NCBI GenBank assembly: GCA_963662815.2
Contig: CAXXWA010000037.1
Span: forward strand, 526,944-590,943
Length of the DNA stretch: 64,000 nt
Direction of reading: 5' to 3'
From: JAPPHA01 sp963662815
GTDB taxonomy: Bacteria > Pseudomonadota > Alphaproteobacteria > Rhodobacterales > Rhodobacteraceae
Part shown: piece by piece, positions 37,198 through 46,377 of the stretch
Numbering within the stretch: position 1 is the stretch's first letter
How the letters are laid out: each line of letters begins with the position of its first letter
The notes under the pieces: model-generated
The model's input: only the letters and a program-made list of their open reading frames with translations
Database searches by the model: none
What the model was told of the DNA's origin: nothing
Translations under genes and position numbers: made by a program

Positions 37198-38274
37198 ATG
37201 AATCTGTCAAGGAACGTTCTTGCGGCCGCCGTCGCCGCCGTCTGCATCAGCGGCGCGGCGATGAGCGCGGACGACAAGCTGAAGGTGGGATTCGTCTATG
37301 TCGGCCCGGTGGGAGACTTCGGATGGACCTACGAGCACAACGTGGGGCGGCTCGCCGTGGAAGAGGCGCTCGGCGACAAGGTGGAGACGTCATACGTCGA
37401 AAGCGTCCCGGAAGGCGCCGACGCCGAACGCGTCATGACCCAGATGGCGCTCTCCGGGCACAAGCTGATCTTCACCACTTCCTTCGGCTACATGGACCCG
37501 ACAATCAACGTTGCCGGCAAGTTCCCCGACGTCATGTTCGAGCACGCCACCGGCTACAAGCGGGCTGACAACGTCTCGACATATTCGGCGCGGTTCTACG
37601 AGGGCCGCACGGTCATCGGGCACATCGCCGGTCACATGACCGAGTCCAACATTGTCGGCTACATCGCGTCGTTCCCGATTCCGGAGGTCATCCGCGGCAT
37701 CAACTCCGCCTTCCTGGCCGCGAAGGCGGTCAACCCGGACGTCAAGTTCAAGATCGTGTGGGTGTTCACCTGGTTCGATCCTGGCAAGGAAGCCGATGCC
37801 GCGACCGCTCTGATCGAACAGGGCGCGGACGTCATCATGCAGCACACGGATTCCCCGGCCGCGATGACGATTGCCGAGGAGAAGGGAATCTTCGCCTTCG
37901 GCCAGGCTTCCGACATGAAGCAGTTCGGCCCCAACGCCCGGCTGTCGTCCATCATCGACAACTGGTCGCCGTACTACGTGGCCCGAACCCGGGCCGTGCT
38001 GGACGGCACTTGGGAATCGATGGACACCTGGGACGGAATCGACGCCGGCATGGTCGAGATCGGCGAGTTCTCGGACCGGATACCGGAAGACGTGAGGGCA
38101 TCCGCCGCGGCGATCCGGGACGGAATAGCCGCAGGCACTCTCCATTCCTTCACCGGCCCCATCAACCGCCAGGACGGCTCGCCCTGGCTCATGGATGGCG
38201 AAACCGCGGACGACGCGACGCTTGCGACAATGGATTTCTACGTCGAGGGCGTCGAGGGCGACATCCCGCAATGA
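37198..38274 (+). CDS. BMP-family substrate-binding lipoprotein-like protein
   Basis: Periplasmic binding protein of the Bmp/Med family (358 residues), which in characterised cases binds purine nucleosides. A signal peptide is visible (LAAAVAAVCISGAAMSAD). The domain begins KLKVGFVYVGPVGDFGWTYE, with TTSFGYMDPTINVAGKFPDV and IVGYIASFPIPEVIRGINS. AAGKEADAA-type and QHTDSPAAM elements are also typical. It has strong AAGGAGAAAAA before the ATG. Ligand identity (purine base, nucleoside or urate precursor) is inferred from the xdh/uraH operon. Confidence 0.9.
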   Translation: MNLSRNVLAAAVAAVCISGAAMSADDKLKVGFVYVGPVGDFGWTYEHNVGRLAVEEALGDKVETSYVESVPEGADAERVMTQMALSGHKLIFTTSFGYMDPTINVAGKFPDVMFEHATGYKRADNVSTYSARFYEGRTVIGHIAGHMTESNIVGYIASFPIPEVIRGINSAFLAAKAVNPDVKFKIVWVFTWFDPGKEADAATALIEQGADVIMQHTDSPAAMTIAEEKGIFAFGQASDMKQFGPNARLSSIIDNWSPYYVARTRAVLDGTWESMDTWDGIDAGMVEIGEFSDRIPEDVRASAAAIRDGIAAGTLHSFTGPINRQDGSPWLMDGETADDATLATMDFYVEGVEGDIPQ

Positions 38275-38372
38275 CGCGGAAACCCTACCAGGCGGCGGTC
38301 GTCTGAGCGCCGCCCGGGAACGGATCCCCTGCGCAGGCGGCCGCACTTGCCGAGCGGCCGGAACACGGCTGC

Positions 38373-38396
38373 GGCGCGCCTGGGGATCGGCGCGCC
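38373..38396. terminator. Hairpin between convergent genes
   Basis: Two copies of GGCGCGCC, eight bases apart, form an 8-base-pair stem between the end of the purine operon and the 3' end of the MFS gene. There is no T-tract, so it is at best a weak or Rho-assisted bidirectional terminator. Confidence 0.4.
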
Positions 38397-38409
38397 CGGC
38401 CGCAGCGGA

Positions 38410-39657
38410 TCACGCGCTTCGCCGCCAACGCAGGTATCCTGAAACGAACACCGCGAGCGCCGCGAGCTCGATCGATAGCGCCAGCAGGAATGGCGCGCCG
38501 GGCAGGTAGATGTCCGCCGCTTCGCGGGTGAAGTAGCCGAACGTCAGCGTCATCGCCGGAGGGCTCAGTATGGTGGCGATCGCTGCGATCGCCGCGAGCA
38601 CGCCTTGGAGTTCACCCTGGGAATCGTCGGCTGTCGCGCGCGACAGGATCCCCTGCAGCACGGGGCCGGCGACCAGACCCATGGAAGTCAGCGGAATGAG
38701 CACGAACACCGTCCATCCGTCCCGGACAAACGCATAGGCGGCGAAGGCGAAGCAGGATAGGCCCAGTCCTGTGTAGACGGTGCGGTGCTCGCCGAGGCGC
38801 GGAACGATCACCCGAATGAGCCCGCCCTGGACCGCCGCCATCGCGATTCCCACAGCCGCAAGCGACATGCCGACCATGAACGCGTCCCAGTGAAAGCGCT
38901 CCTGCGTGAAGTAGGACCAGATGGACGGGTAGACGAAGAACGCGACGTTGTGCAGGAAGAAAACGAGAAGGAGCGGCCCCGTCCCGGGAATGCTGCCGAC
39001 ATGCCGGAGGGCGCCGAACGGGTTGGCGCGCGACCATGAAAAGGCGCGGCGGTTTTCCCGGATCAGGGATTCCGGAAGAATCAGAAAGCCGAATACAGCG
39101 TTGGCGAATGCAAGGATCGCTGCGGCGAAGAACGGCGCGCGCGGGCCGAGTTCGCTCAGGAGTCCGCCGAGGAGAGGTCCGAGCACGAAACCGACGCCGA
39201 ACGCGGCGCCGACCAGGCCGAAGTTCTGGGCCTTTTCCTCCGGTTTCGACACGTCCGCCATGTAGGCAAGCGCCGTTGCGTGGGTCGCCGCCGCGATTCC
39301 TCCCAGAACTCGCGCAGCAAGCAGAATCCAGATCGAACCCGTAAACCCCATGACCACATAGTCGAAACCCATGACGACCAGCGAAACGAGCAGGACCGGC
39401 CGGCGTCCGAACCTGTCCGACAGGTTGCCGAGGCAAGGACCGAACAGGAACTGCATCACCGCATAGGAAGATGCGAGCGCGCCTCCCCAGACGGCCGCCT
39501 CGCTGAGGCCCGACCCCCGGAGGCCGCGAATCAGGTCCGGCATCACGGGCATGACGAGCCCGATTCCCATGGAATCGATTGCAACCGTGATCAGGATGAA
39601 ACCGAACGTGAGTCTTCTTGGCACAGGTCGTCCCGTCGGAGAGGAATATTGCGGCAT
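38410..39657 (-). CDS. MFS transporter, TCR/Tet-like drug efflux
   Basis: A 12-helix major facilitator of 415 residues. The N-terminal helices begin RRLTFGFILITVAIDSMGIG, followed by the loop 2-3 motif GNLSDRFGRRPVLLVSLVVM (motif A) and LGGIAAATHATALAYMADVS. GAAFGVGFVLGPLLGGLLSE is motif C of the drug/H+ antiporter group. The closest style is TetA/TCR, but substrate is not predictable. The ATG at 39657 is chosen; a GTG at 39624 would also keep the first helix. No TetR-type regulator is adjacent. It converges on the purine operon. Confidence 0.88.
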   Translation of the reverse strand: MPQYSSPTGRPVPRRLTFGFILITVAIDSMGIGLVMPVMPDLIRGLRGSGLSEAAVWGGALASSYAVMQFLFGPCLGNLSDRFGRRPVLLVSLVVMGFDYVVMGFTGSIWILLAARVLGGIAAATHATALAYMADVSKPEEKAQNFGLVGAAFGVGFVLGPLLGGLLSELGPRAPFFAAAILAFANAVFGFLILPESLIRENRRAFSWSRANPFGALRHVGSIPGTGPLLLVFFLHNVAFFVYPSIWSYFTQERFHWDAFMVGMSLAAVGIAMAAVQGGLIRVIVPRLGEHRTVYTGLGLSCFAFAAYAFVRDGWTVFVLIPLTSMGLVAGPVLQGILSRATADDSQGELQGVLAAIAAIATILSPPAMTLTFGYFTREAADIYLPGAPFLLALSIELAALAVFVSGYLRWRRSA

Positions 39658-39906
39658 GGCGCAGCGCGACCGGAGGTGACTCGCACAAACCCGGGTTCTG
39701 AACCACCCCAAACCATATTCACAAGCAAAGCTGTCCGGAAACATCGCCGACAGCATTGACTTCCGCAGTTTGGCCGGCGACTCCGGCGCTGTTGGTCCGG
39801 ACATTCTCGTTTGCGCTTTCATCCGCCCGATACCACTGGCGCCGACTTGTTGGCGACTTGCCGAGAGGCCTGCCGGTGGTGGCCGTCGACCAGCCTGGCG
39901 GAGGCA

Positions 39907-40735
39907 TGTCATGGGCGAAGACAAGGCGCCGCTGCCGGCGTTCGTTCCCGAGTAGCGGGACCAGCCGTCAATGTTTTCGGTAGCCGTGAAGGGGTTGCGA
40001 AGGTACAGGGAGCCGGAAGTCCTCCGCGGGTGCCGCTGATGCGTCCGGGCTGCGGCCGTTCGCTCCGGGAAGCGGTGGTGCGCGCACGGGAAGCAGGACT
40101 TGCGGACCTCTCGGGTGTGGCGCTGACGAAACAGTTGCGGAAGTCGAAGGCAAGGCTCCGCATCCTATGTCCGGTGCTGTTCTGGAAGTAGGGGGTTGCG
40201 GTCTCGAGCGAGGCCGGCTTCCGGATTCAGACCCTTGAAGCGACGACGGTCGAGGAGCCGGGCAGGACCTGGACGCTGGCGCGCGTCCGTTACAGCGTCA
40301 CCCTGCCGTCACTGGTTAGCGACCATTTCCGGATCATCCGCGCCCTGGGCAAGAAACCCGGGGAATCCATTCGCCGGTTTCGGGTATCCGCAGGGAAAAT
40401 CGTCCCTAGCGACCGCGGCCGTTCCGCCAGCCGGGCGTCGCCCATGTCGCCGCGTGCGGCCGCCAGTTCACGGTCCCCGGGTCAATACGGCAGCCTTGGC
40501 TTCACTGAGAGGTGGTGCCGCACCCTTCGAACTCCTGCAAGCCCTCGCCCCATAACCGTCCCGGCAGAGTGGGATCCTGGCGCGAATCCACAGCCGCTGC
40601 AGCTCATTCAAGGGCCCGATCTGCGCCAACCGCAGGTCCGAAAGGCCGTACGGCAGGTACACAAACGGATCCGAACGGAGGCCGGCTCGTCGGGATGCGC
40701 CCCGAAACCGGAAACCTTCGAATGCGCAGTGGTCA
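39907..40735 (+). pseudogene. IS4-family transposase remnant
   Basis: The frame reads SLREAVVRAREAGLADLSGV, ALTKQLRKSKARLRILC, a stop after VLFWK near 40190, then EATTVEEPGRTWTLARVRYS, VTLPSLVSDHFRI, GESIRRFRVSAGKIVPSDRG and later KPETFECAVVKLL. This matches IS4-type transposases in order. The first DDE Asp is changed to Glu (LEATTVEEPG), and stops and frame changes occur throughout. No inverted repeats were recognised. It differs from the IS4-type sequence at 1-1328. Confidence 0.7.
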
Positions 40736-40816
40736 AACTCCTGCACCGTCAGCGGGGAACCATCCTTGAAGTGTTTCACGCACCTCCAGGAATGCAGGAT
40801 CCTTGCATTTTCGGAG
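40733..40816 (-). pseudogene. Detached C-terminus of the TOPRIM-like gene
   Basis: Read on the minus strand from the target-duplication side of the IS5 element it gives KCKDPAFLEVRETLQGWFP and ADGAGV with a stop at 40733-40735. It joins in frame to EKVNLR at 42332 when the IS5-type element and one GGAG copy are removed. It therefore is the original end of the gene now truncated at 42305. Confidence 0.85.
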
Positions 40817-42327
40817 GAGCCTCTTGCAAAACCATTGGGTTGAGCGCCCGATGAACGGGGCCGGTTTCCCGGCGCGGCCGGAATCGCGAATCAAGCTGCC
40901 CGAATCCACGGACTTTCGCCGCTGCCGCCGAACGGTTCGGAACAAAGAGCGAACATGCCGCGGCGCCGGCCATGCTTCGCCGCTCGCCGGCCCCGCGGCG
41001 GCGGTTCGCAGGGGATAGTGCCGTCCCGAAGGACGGGGAGAGCGTCAGGAAGGGGCGGCGAGGCGCATGAACTGGTCGACCGTCAGCGCCAGAACCCCGA
41101 ACATCAGGTGGCAAAGAACCTTCGCGTGTCCCCGGACGCGCACGTGGCGGGCCCCGAACTCGTCCTTCAGCCGGGCGTTGCTCCGCTCGACCCCCGAACG
41201 GATCCGGTAGCGGACGCTCTCGGGCATGGCGAGGCCGCACGCGCGCAGCGCCCGGGCCTCGCGCTTCAGGTCCTCCTTGAGATCCCTGTCGCGGCGCGGG
41301 TTGACGTCGATGATCGGGACGTGGCCGAGGCGTTCGCTCGTCTCGCGGATCTCTGTCGCGTCATAGGCCGCGTCCATGAGGTCGTAGAGGTTGGTCACGC
41401 GTCCGGCGGTCATCGTCGCGAGGGGGATCGCCGCCTGGCTGTCGTGGACCGATGCCGAGGTCAGGATGGCGCTCACCGGCACGCCGCAGTCGGCCGTGTC
41501 GAGGTGCAGCTTGTAGCCTCTCCAGCTCGTCAGGAAGCCTTTGGCGTTCCTCTTCGCGCCGTGGTCGCAGCCGCGCGGCAGGTCGGCGAGCATCTCCGGG
41601 AGGCTCATGCCGCCCGACTGGCGCTCGAGGCGGCCGGGCTCCCTCTCCGCCTCCTCGCCCTTGCGGGGACGCCCGCGCCGGCGCTTCGGCTTCTTCGCGG
41701 CCGCCGGCTTCGGCGCCGGCTTCTCCCGCCCCTCGATCGCCGTCGAGTCCCGCGAGACGTGGCCGATCAGCTCCGCTCCCAGGGCATCCTTCACCAGGGC
41801 CTCGTGCATGCGTTCGGGAAGGCGGGCCTCGGAGAACTCGGCGAAGGCGCGCGAGAAGGTCGCCTCGCTCGGGATCGCGCCGACGCGCGGCCAGCCGCAG
41901 AAGCCTGCGCACCGTCGCGTCGACCATGAGCCTGTCGATCAGGTCGCGGGTCGTCGGAAGATCCCAAATCGCCTTGGCGACGAAGGCCCGCGCCAGGGCC
42001 TGCCGGCTCCGCTGCGGCCGCCCGGGGCCGCTCCAGTGCGTCGAGACGAAGCGCTCGACCCCGGCAAGGTCGAGAGCCCGGACGAGTTTCCTGTGGTTTT
42101 CCAGCAGCGGGCCGACCTCCTCGGCAAGCGCGGGGAAAAGTTCCCCTTGAAACCGGGTCCAGAGATTGGATAGAGTGGATCGCAAGGACATCGGGGTCGC
42201 CTCCCTTGGTAGTGTTTTTCGACAACTACACTATACCTTGTGGCGGCTCCGATCTCCAGGATCATCCAAGCAAAATCGTCGAAATCGGCGGGAAATTCAC
42301 CCGTCTAAGGGATTTTGCAAGAGGCTC
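40817..42327 (-). mobile_element. IS5-family element, 1511 bp
   Basis: Terminal inverted repeats are GAGCCTCTTGCAAAA (40817-40831) and its inverse (42313-42327). A 4-base direct duplication, GGAG, flanks it (40813-40816 and 42328-42331). It carries one transposase gene in two frames on the minus strand. It interrupts the TOPRIM-like gene. Confidence 0.92.
41045..42191 (-). pseudogene. IS5-family transposase, frameshifted
   Basis: The N-terminal part starts at 42191 (MSLRSTLSNLWTRFQGELFP, then SRQALARAFVAKAIWDLPTT and DRLMVDATVRRL). One extra base near 41897-41904 shifts the frame. The other frame continues CGWPRVGAIPSEATFSRAFA, and then SRDSTAIEGREKP (first Asp), NLYDLMDAAYDATEIRE (second Asp) and RSGVERSNARLKDEFGAR (Glu). 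All three DDE residues survive. Some IS5 subgroups use frameshifting, but no obvious slippery run is present, so an indel is more likely. Confidence 0.88.
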
Positions 42328-42877
42328 GGAGGTTCACCTTTTCGGCAAGATCCTTGAAAGTCACCGCTGTCGGACTGCGATTCTTCTGCCTCATCGCGCG
42401 CCTCAAGGCCAACTTTGGATCAGGCGGTTTGGCTTCGTCGTCGGGCCACAGATCTTTCTCGCACAACCACTCGCGCAGAGCGCCGGTCCCTTCGATCCAC
42501 CCGAGAACCTTGCCCACGTACGGAGATTCGGACCATGCCCACATCTCCAGTTCGGGTTCAATCACGATCGCTTTCGACCTGTTCGCCCAACCGGCGCGCC
42601 ACAGGTCTTGTTCAACGGCTTTCTGGATGGCTTGCCGTTCTGTCACCTCGTCGCCGCTTCCTGCCTTGTCGAACAGCACCAGAGCGTATTCGTGGTCGTC
42701 GATGTAACTGCTTGCAGTCCTTGCCGCCTCCCGCCGGCATCCCGGATCCCTATGCATATGCCTGTCGATCGTGAACTCGATGCTTCGAATCCCGAGTGCA
42801 TGTTGCCGTTGAGTCAAAAGCCCTTGCATCGTCGCTGCGATGTCAGCGTCGGCCGCGAGAACAAACAAGTCCTTCAC
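42305..42877 (-). CDS. TOPRIM-like partner of the ATPase, C-terminus cut by IS5
   Basis: A 190-residue product starting MKDLFVLAADADIAATMQGL. The acidic spots YALVLFDKAGSGDE and KAIVIEPELEMWAWS resemble the TOPRIM-like arrangement of small proteins paired with SMC/RecF-like ATPases in defence modules (PARIS-like, MADS MAD3/MAD4-like); I cannot decide which family. The ATG overlaps the ATPase stop by four bases. The last native residues are EKVNLR; the reading then enters the IS5 terminal repeat and ends ASCKIP. About 25 native C-terminal residues are lost but survive at 40733-40816. DNA is less GC-rich than core genes, suggesting transfer. Confidence 0.65.
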   Translation of the reverse strand: MKDLFVLAADADIAATMQGLLTQRQHALGIRSIEFTIDRHMHRDPGCRREAARTASSYIDDHEYALVLFDKAGSGDEVTERQAIQKAVEQDLWRAGWANRSKAIVIEPELEMWAWSESPYVGKVLGWIEGTGALREWLCEKDLWPDDEAKPPDPKLALRRAMRQKNRSPTAVTFKDLAEKVNLRASCKIP

Positions 42878-44142
42878 GACAGGACGTCAACCGCCCAGAA
42901 CACGGTGTCGTCCACCGAACCGCGCCATTCCCGCAACCGCCGATGCTCGTCGCCGTGAACGATCACTGTTCCGCTTTCGGGATCGTGTCCGAAGCACAGA
43001 ACCCGTTCCAAGTCGACGCAGCGCAGCAGCGTTGGCGAGTGGGATGCGATGAACACCTGTGCGCCCGAAACGGCAGAGAGCGCTTGGTAGGCGTATTCGA
43101 TTGCCATCGGATGGATGCCATTCTCTGGCTCCTCCAGCAGATACGCCAGAGGGTGTCTACGAAGGTAGGCGATCACGGTCAGTGCAAACAGCCGTAGGGT
43201 GCCTTCGGAGACACCCCAGGACGGCACTTCAACGCCGGCGCGTCTGACCATCAAGTAGTCGTGGCGATCGTCCTCGCGACGGACGACTCTGATGTCCTCG
43301 AGTTCGGGCAGCACCATGCGCACGAACTTGAGCCACCGTTTCCACTCCTTGGTGTCAGACTTTAGTTGCTGCAACACACGGGCTAAATTGCTGCCGTCGT
43401 CTGCCAACCGGTTGCCATAATCGCCGTTCGGATTCGATGCCTGCCTAAGTTTTCTGCTGTCCAGTTGGAGGCATTGCACGCCACGCCGGGTCAGTGCATC
43501 CCCGATCTGCCCCAAGATGGCGAAGTCCAATTTCTCTTCGTCAGTGGGCAACCGTAGCCCGTGCAGCGCCGAAAGGAAGCCAAATGCGCTTCTGTCATTA
43601 CCAGAATCTTGGCGGGCAACCAGGAATCTGTTATTGTCCATGTTCTCGGGGCGGAACCACAAGAAATCTCCGGCTGGGTGCTGGTCCAGATCCTCTTTGG
43701 ACTGACCGAAGACTTGGCGCCGCTTGCTGCCGGACGCTTGACCACCTATGCATATCGAACTGGATCGTGCGCTCTTCGCGAACTCCTCCGGCGCAAGACG
43801 CGCCAAGTAACCGTTCTCGAGAACCACCTTCACGCCGTCGCCGGATTCCTCAACCCGTAGCTCGTAGCGCAGTTCGTGATCGCCGACTTCGAACTCAACC
43901 GCCAACTCGAAGCCGGGCGATCTGGCCGGGCGGCCCCACGCCAGATCCTGAAAGTTCCGGGTGCGCTTTCCAACCGCCCGCTCCAGTCCAAAGCTAATGT
44001 AATCGGACAGAAACGCGATTGCATCCAGCAGCGTGCTCTTTCCGCTGCCGTTCGGACCGACGAGGACGTAGAAGTTCCCGTCAAACCGGAGATCGACACG
44101 CTTGAGACTGCGATAGCCGCGGGCCTGAATCGCCTTGAGCAT
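42874..44142 (-). CDS. AAA/ABC-type ATPase of a putative defence module
   Basis: A 422-residue RecF/SMC-like ATPase (COG4637/COG1106 style). It has FYVLVGPNGSGKSTLLDAIA (Walker A, about residue 30), a long insert, SWGVSEGTLRLFALTVIAYL (ABC signature-like), PLAYLLEEPENGIHPMAIEY (Walker B with Glu) and VFIASHSPTLLRCV (H-loop region). Such ATPases sense invaders and control a toxic partner in OLD-like systems; that role here is inferred from the coupled TOPRIM-like gene. An IS1634 element sits 21 bases upstream of the ATG and separates it from its former upstream DNA, so expression is probably altered. Confidence 0.82.
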   Translation of the reverse strand: MLKAIQARGYRSLKRVDLRFDGNFYVLVGPNGSGKSTLLDAIAFLSDYISFGLERAVGKRTRNFQDLAWGRPARSPGFELAVEFEVGDHELRYELRVEESGDGVKVVLENGYLARLAPEEFAKSARSSSICIGGQASGSKRRQVFGQSKEDLDQHPAGDFLWFRPENMDNNRFLVARQDSGNDRSAFGFLSALHGLRLPTDEEKLDFAILGQIGDALTRRGVQCLQLDSRKLRQASNPNGDYGNRLADDGSNLARVLQQLKSDTKEWKRWLKFVRMVLPELEDIRVVRREDDRHDYLMVRRAGVEVPSWGVSEGTLRLFALTVIAYLRRHPLAYLLEEPENGIHPMAIEYAYQALSAVSGAQVFIASHSPTLLRCVDLERVLCFGHDPESGTVIVHGDEHRRLREWRGSVDDTVFWAVDVLS

Positions 44143-44163
44143 TGCAGGGGGAGCTTCGTTAGT

Positions 44164-46264
44164 CGGAACTTCACGGGGAAGGGAAGCAAGGATTCTGCAG
44201 GAAAACCGTTGTTTTTCAGGGGTTTTCCGGCCCGGCGGGCGTCGCTCAGCCTGGCATCCTCATGGGAACATCCTGGTCGTGCCCGACCCCGAGCAGCTCG
44301 AAGGCCCGCTCCTGGACCGGGGTCGGCCTGGCGGCCACCGACAGCAGGCTGTCGCCGCGGCCCGGCAGGCGCACGCGGTTCAGCACCACGCCCGAGAGAT
44401 CCGCGAGAAGCGTCCGGAAGCTGTGGACCGGAAGCCCGTCGGGGGTCCTCTTGTCCGACGCCTTCGCCTTCGCGCGCTCCGAAACCCTTGCCGGTTCCAC
44501 CGGCGAGCTCCGCCGCGCCCTTGCGCCCTCGCGGTCGTCGTCCTCGAACAGCATCGGCGCCAGGCGCCGGCGCATGTGCCACTCCACGTGCAGCGCCAGC
44601 ATGCACAGGAACACGTGCGCCCGGACGCGGTCCGCCGAATACACGTGGACCGGGCGGATGCGGAGGTCGCCCTTCGCGTTCCGGAACGCGCGCTCCACGC
44701 CGGCGAGGGATTTGCAATCCTCCACCGCCGCCTCCGGCCCGATGGCCCCGGCGTCCAGGCTGGTGCGGACCACGTATATCCCGTCGAGCCGCGCCTCCGC
44801 CTCGATCCTGTCCGGGCTCCGCGCCCAGTCCATCCCGTCGTCGCGCACGGTGACGTCGAAGTGCTTCTCCACCCGGCGCCGGTTCGCCTTCCGCCCCAGG
44901 GCCTTCACGGTCCGGTCGCGGTTCGCCGGGCCCGGCCTGCCGCGCGCGGCGGCGGCGGCGATGCCGGCGAGCGTCTCCTCCGTCGCCTGCAGAAGGTCCT
45001 CGCGCTTCCGGGCCCGCTCCTCCCGCAGCCGCGGGTTCAGGCAGACCATCAGCCGCTCGCCGGGGAAGTCCGGCCCGGTGATCTCCGCCACCGCGTTGGG
45101 CACCAGCGCCTCGGGCTCCAGCGGGGCCGGCTCGCCGTCCGCGCCCTCCTTCAGCAGCTTCCTGATGTCGCTAGTCTTCAAGGCCGATATCCAGTCCAGC
45201 CCCGCGGGCTCCAGGTCCTCGCGGATGCGCGCCGTCGCGGTCATGCCCCTGTCGCCCGCGAGCGCCACGCGGTCGATGCCGAAGCGGGAGCGGACCTTGT
45301 CAACCTGGCCCGCCACCGTGGACGGGTCGGACGCGTTCCCGGCGAAGACCTCCACCGCCACCGGGCAGCCGTCCGCCGCGCAGAGCAGGCCGCAGGTGAT
45401 CTGCATCCTGCCCCTCTTCCCGTCGCGGCTGTGGCCGAAGGCCGCCAGCGGGCAGCACCGTCCCTCCAGATGCGAGCTGGAAACGTCGTGCAGGATCAGC
45501 GTGTTCCCGCCCTTCAGGTGCCGGTTGGCCAGGCTCCGCTCGATCCACGGCTGGCGCTTCAGCAGCCAGTCCAGCATGTCGAGCATCTCGTTGCCGGAGA
45601 CGGGGCCGAGCCCGAGCAGGGTTCCGAGGCTGCTGGTCGCGGTCTCCGGGTCCAGCGCCCGGGCGGTGGCCAGCTTCGAGGCCGGGTCGAGGATCCGCGC
45701 GGCGACGGCGGCGAGCGCGAGGTCCCGGCTCCGCTCCTTCCTGCGCCCGAGGATGCGGACCATGCCGAGTCGCTTCATCGTCCCCGGCACCGCCGCCGCG
45801 TGGCCGTGCAGCAGGGAGCGCTCGACCTGCAGCAGCTCGCGGACGTCGCTGACGGCGACGGCGCCCTTCAGCACGGCCCGGAACCCCTCGACGGCCTCGG
45901 GCGGGAGCCTCGCCGGGTTGGCGACGGTCCGCTTGCGGATGCGCTTCCCCTCCCGCCACGCCTCGCGGAGGAGGACCGCGGGCCTTCCGTGCCTGCCGGA
46001 GATGCGTTCGATGTCGGGAGCCATGGCGGACCGCCTCATGGGACGTGACCTGCCGACATTCTGCCGGCTTCCGCTATGATGTCAAGGGGGAATTCGGAAA
46101 GAAACGCTTCCATGCAGCGCCGTTTCCGGAACCGCCCGCCGGGAGCGCCGGCAGCCGCCCCTGCGCGACTCATGGGAACACGAGTCCCGCTTCCGGCCCC
46201 TTGGATCGCCGAATTTCCGTTTGATGTCAAGGGGTTATGCGCGAAAACCCCGTTTGAAGTTCCG
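44164..46264 (-). mobile_element. IS1634-family element, copy 2 (2101 bp)
   Basis: Same length, ends and orientation as the copy at 1960-4060. The left flank is GTTAGT (44158-44163). On the right the matching GTTAGT is not adjacent but at 49201-49206, beyond the IS66 element that landed in the last bases of this copy. Differences from copy 1 are concentrated in short patches separated by long identical stretches. Confidence 0.92.
44246..46039 (-). CDS. IS1634-family transposase, copy 2
   Basis: A 597-residue intact DDE transposase, the sister of the copy at 2042-3835. The same landmarks are present (LHDVSSSHLEG, GHSRDGKRGRMQITCGLLC, VERAFRNAKGDLRIRPVH). Diagnostic differences include KRLGMVRILG against KRLGFGRILG and VHVYSADR against VHVCTEDR. 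The start at 46039 is the shared MRRSAMAP. No internal stops, so it may be active despite IS66 sitting at its upstream end. Confidence 0.93.
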   Translation of the reverse strand: MRRSAMAPDIERISGRHGRPAVLLREAWREGKRIRKRTVANPARLPPEAVEGFRAVLKGAVAVSDVRELLQVERSLLHGHAAAVPGTMKRLGMVRILGRRKERSRDLALAAVAARILDPASKLATARALDPETATSSLGTLLGLGPVSGNEMLDMLDWLLKRQPWIERSLANRHLKGGNTLILHDVSSSHLEGRCCPLAAFGHSRDGKRGRMQITCGLLCAADGCPVAVEVFAGNASDPSTVAGQVDKVRSRFGIDRVALAGDRGMTATARIREDLEPAGLDWISALKTSDIRKLLKEGADGEPAPLEPEALVPNAVAEITGPDFPGERLMVCLNPRLREERARKREDLLQATEETLAGIAAAAARGRPGPANRDRTVKALGRKANRRRVEKHFDVTVRDDGMDWARSPDRIEAEARLDGIYVVRTSLDAGAIGPEAAVEDCKSLAGVERAFRNAKGDLRIRPVHVYSADRVRAHVFLCMLALHVEWHMRRRLAPMLFEDDDREGARARRSSPVEPARVSERAKAKASDKRTPDGLPVHSFRTLLADLSGVVLNRVRLPGRGDSLLSVAARPTPVQERAFELLGVGHDQDVPMRMPG

Positions 46265-46377
46265 ATGTAAGCGTTCGGTAAGGGCGTGATGGCCATTCCT
46301 GCCAGCATTTGGTGATTGTTTTTTCGGGATTGAATTTTCCACTGGCTACATGATCGGACATCTGTTAATCCGGTCGC

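Noticed and set aside
41890..41910. Programmed frameshifting in the IS5-type transposase
   Set aside because: There is no slippery run at the switch point and restoring the family consensus needs removal of one base, so an indel is simpler.
1960..46264. A composite transposon bounded by the two IS1634 copies
   Set aside because: The enclosed DNA holds rpsD, hisS, dnaE and ruvCAB, and copy 1 has its own 6-base duplication. The copies are independent insertions.
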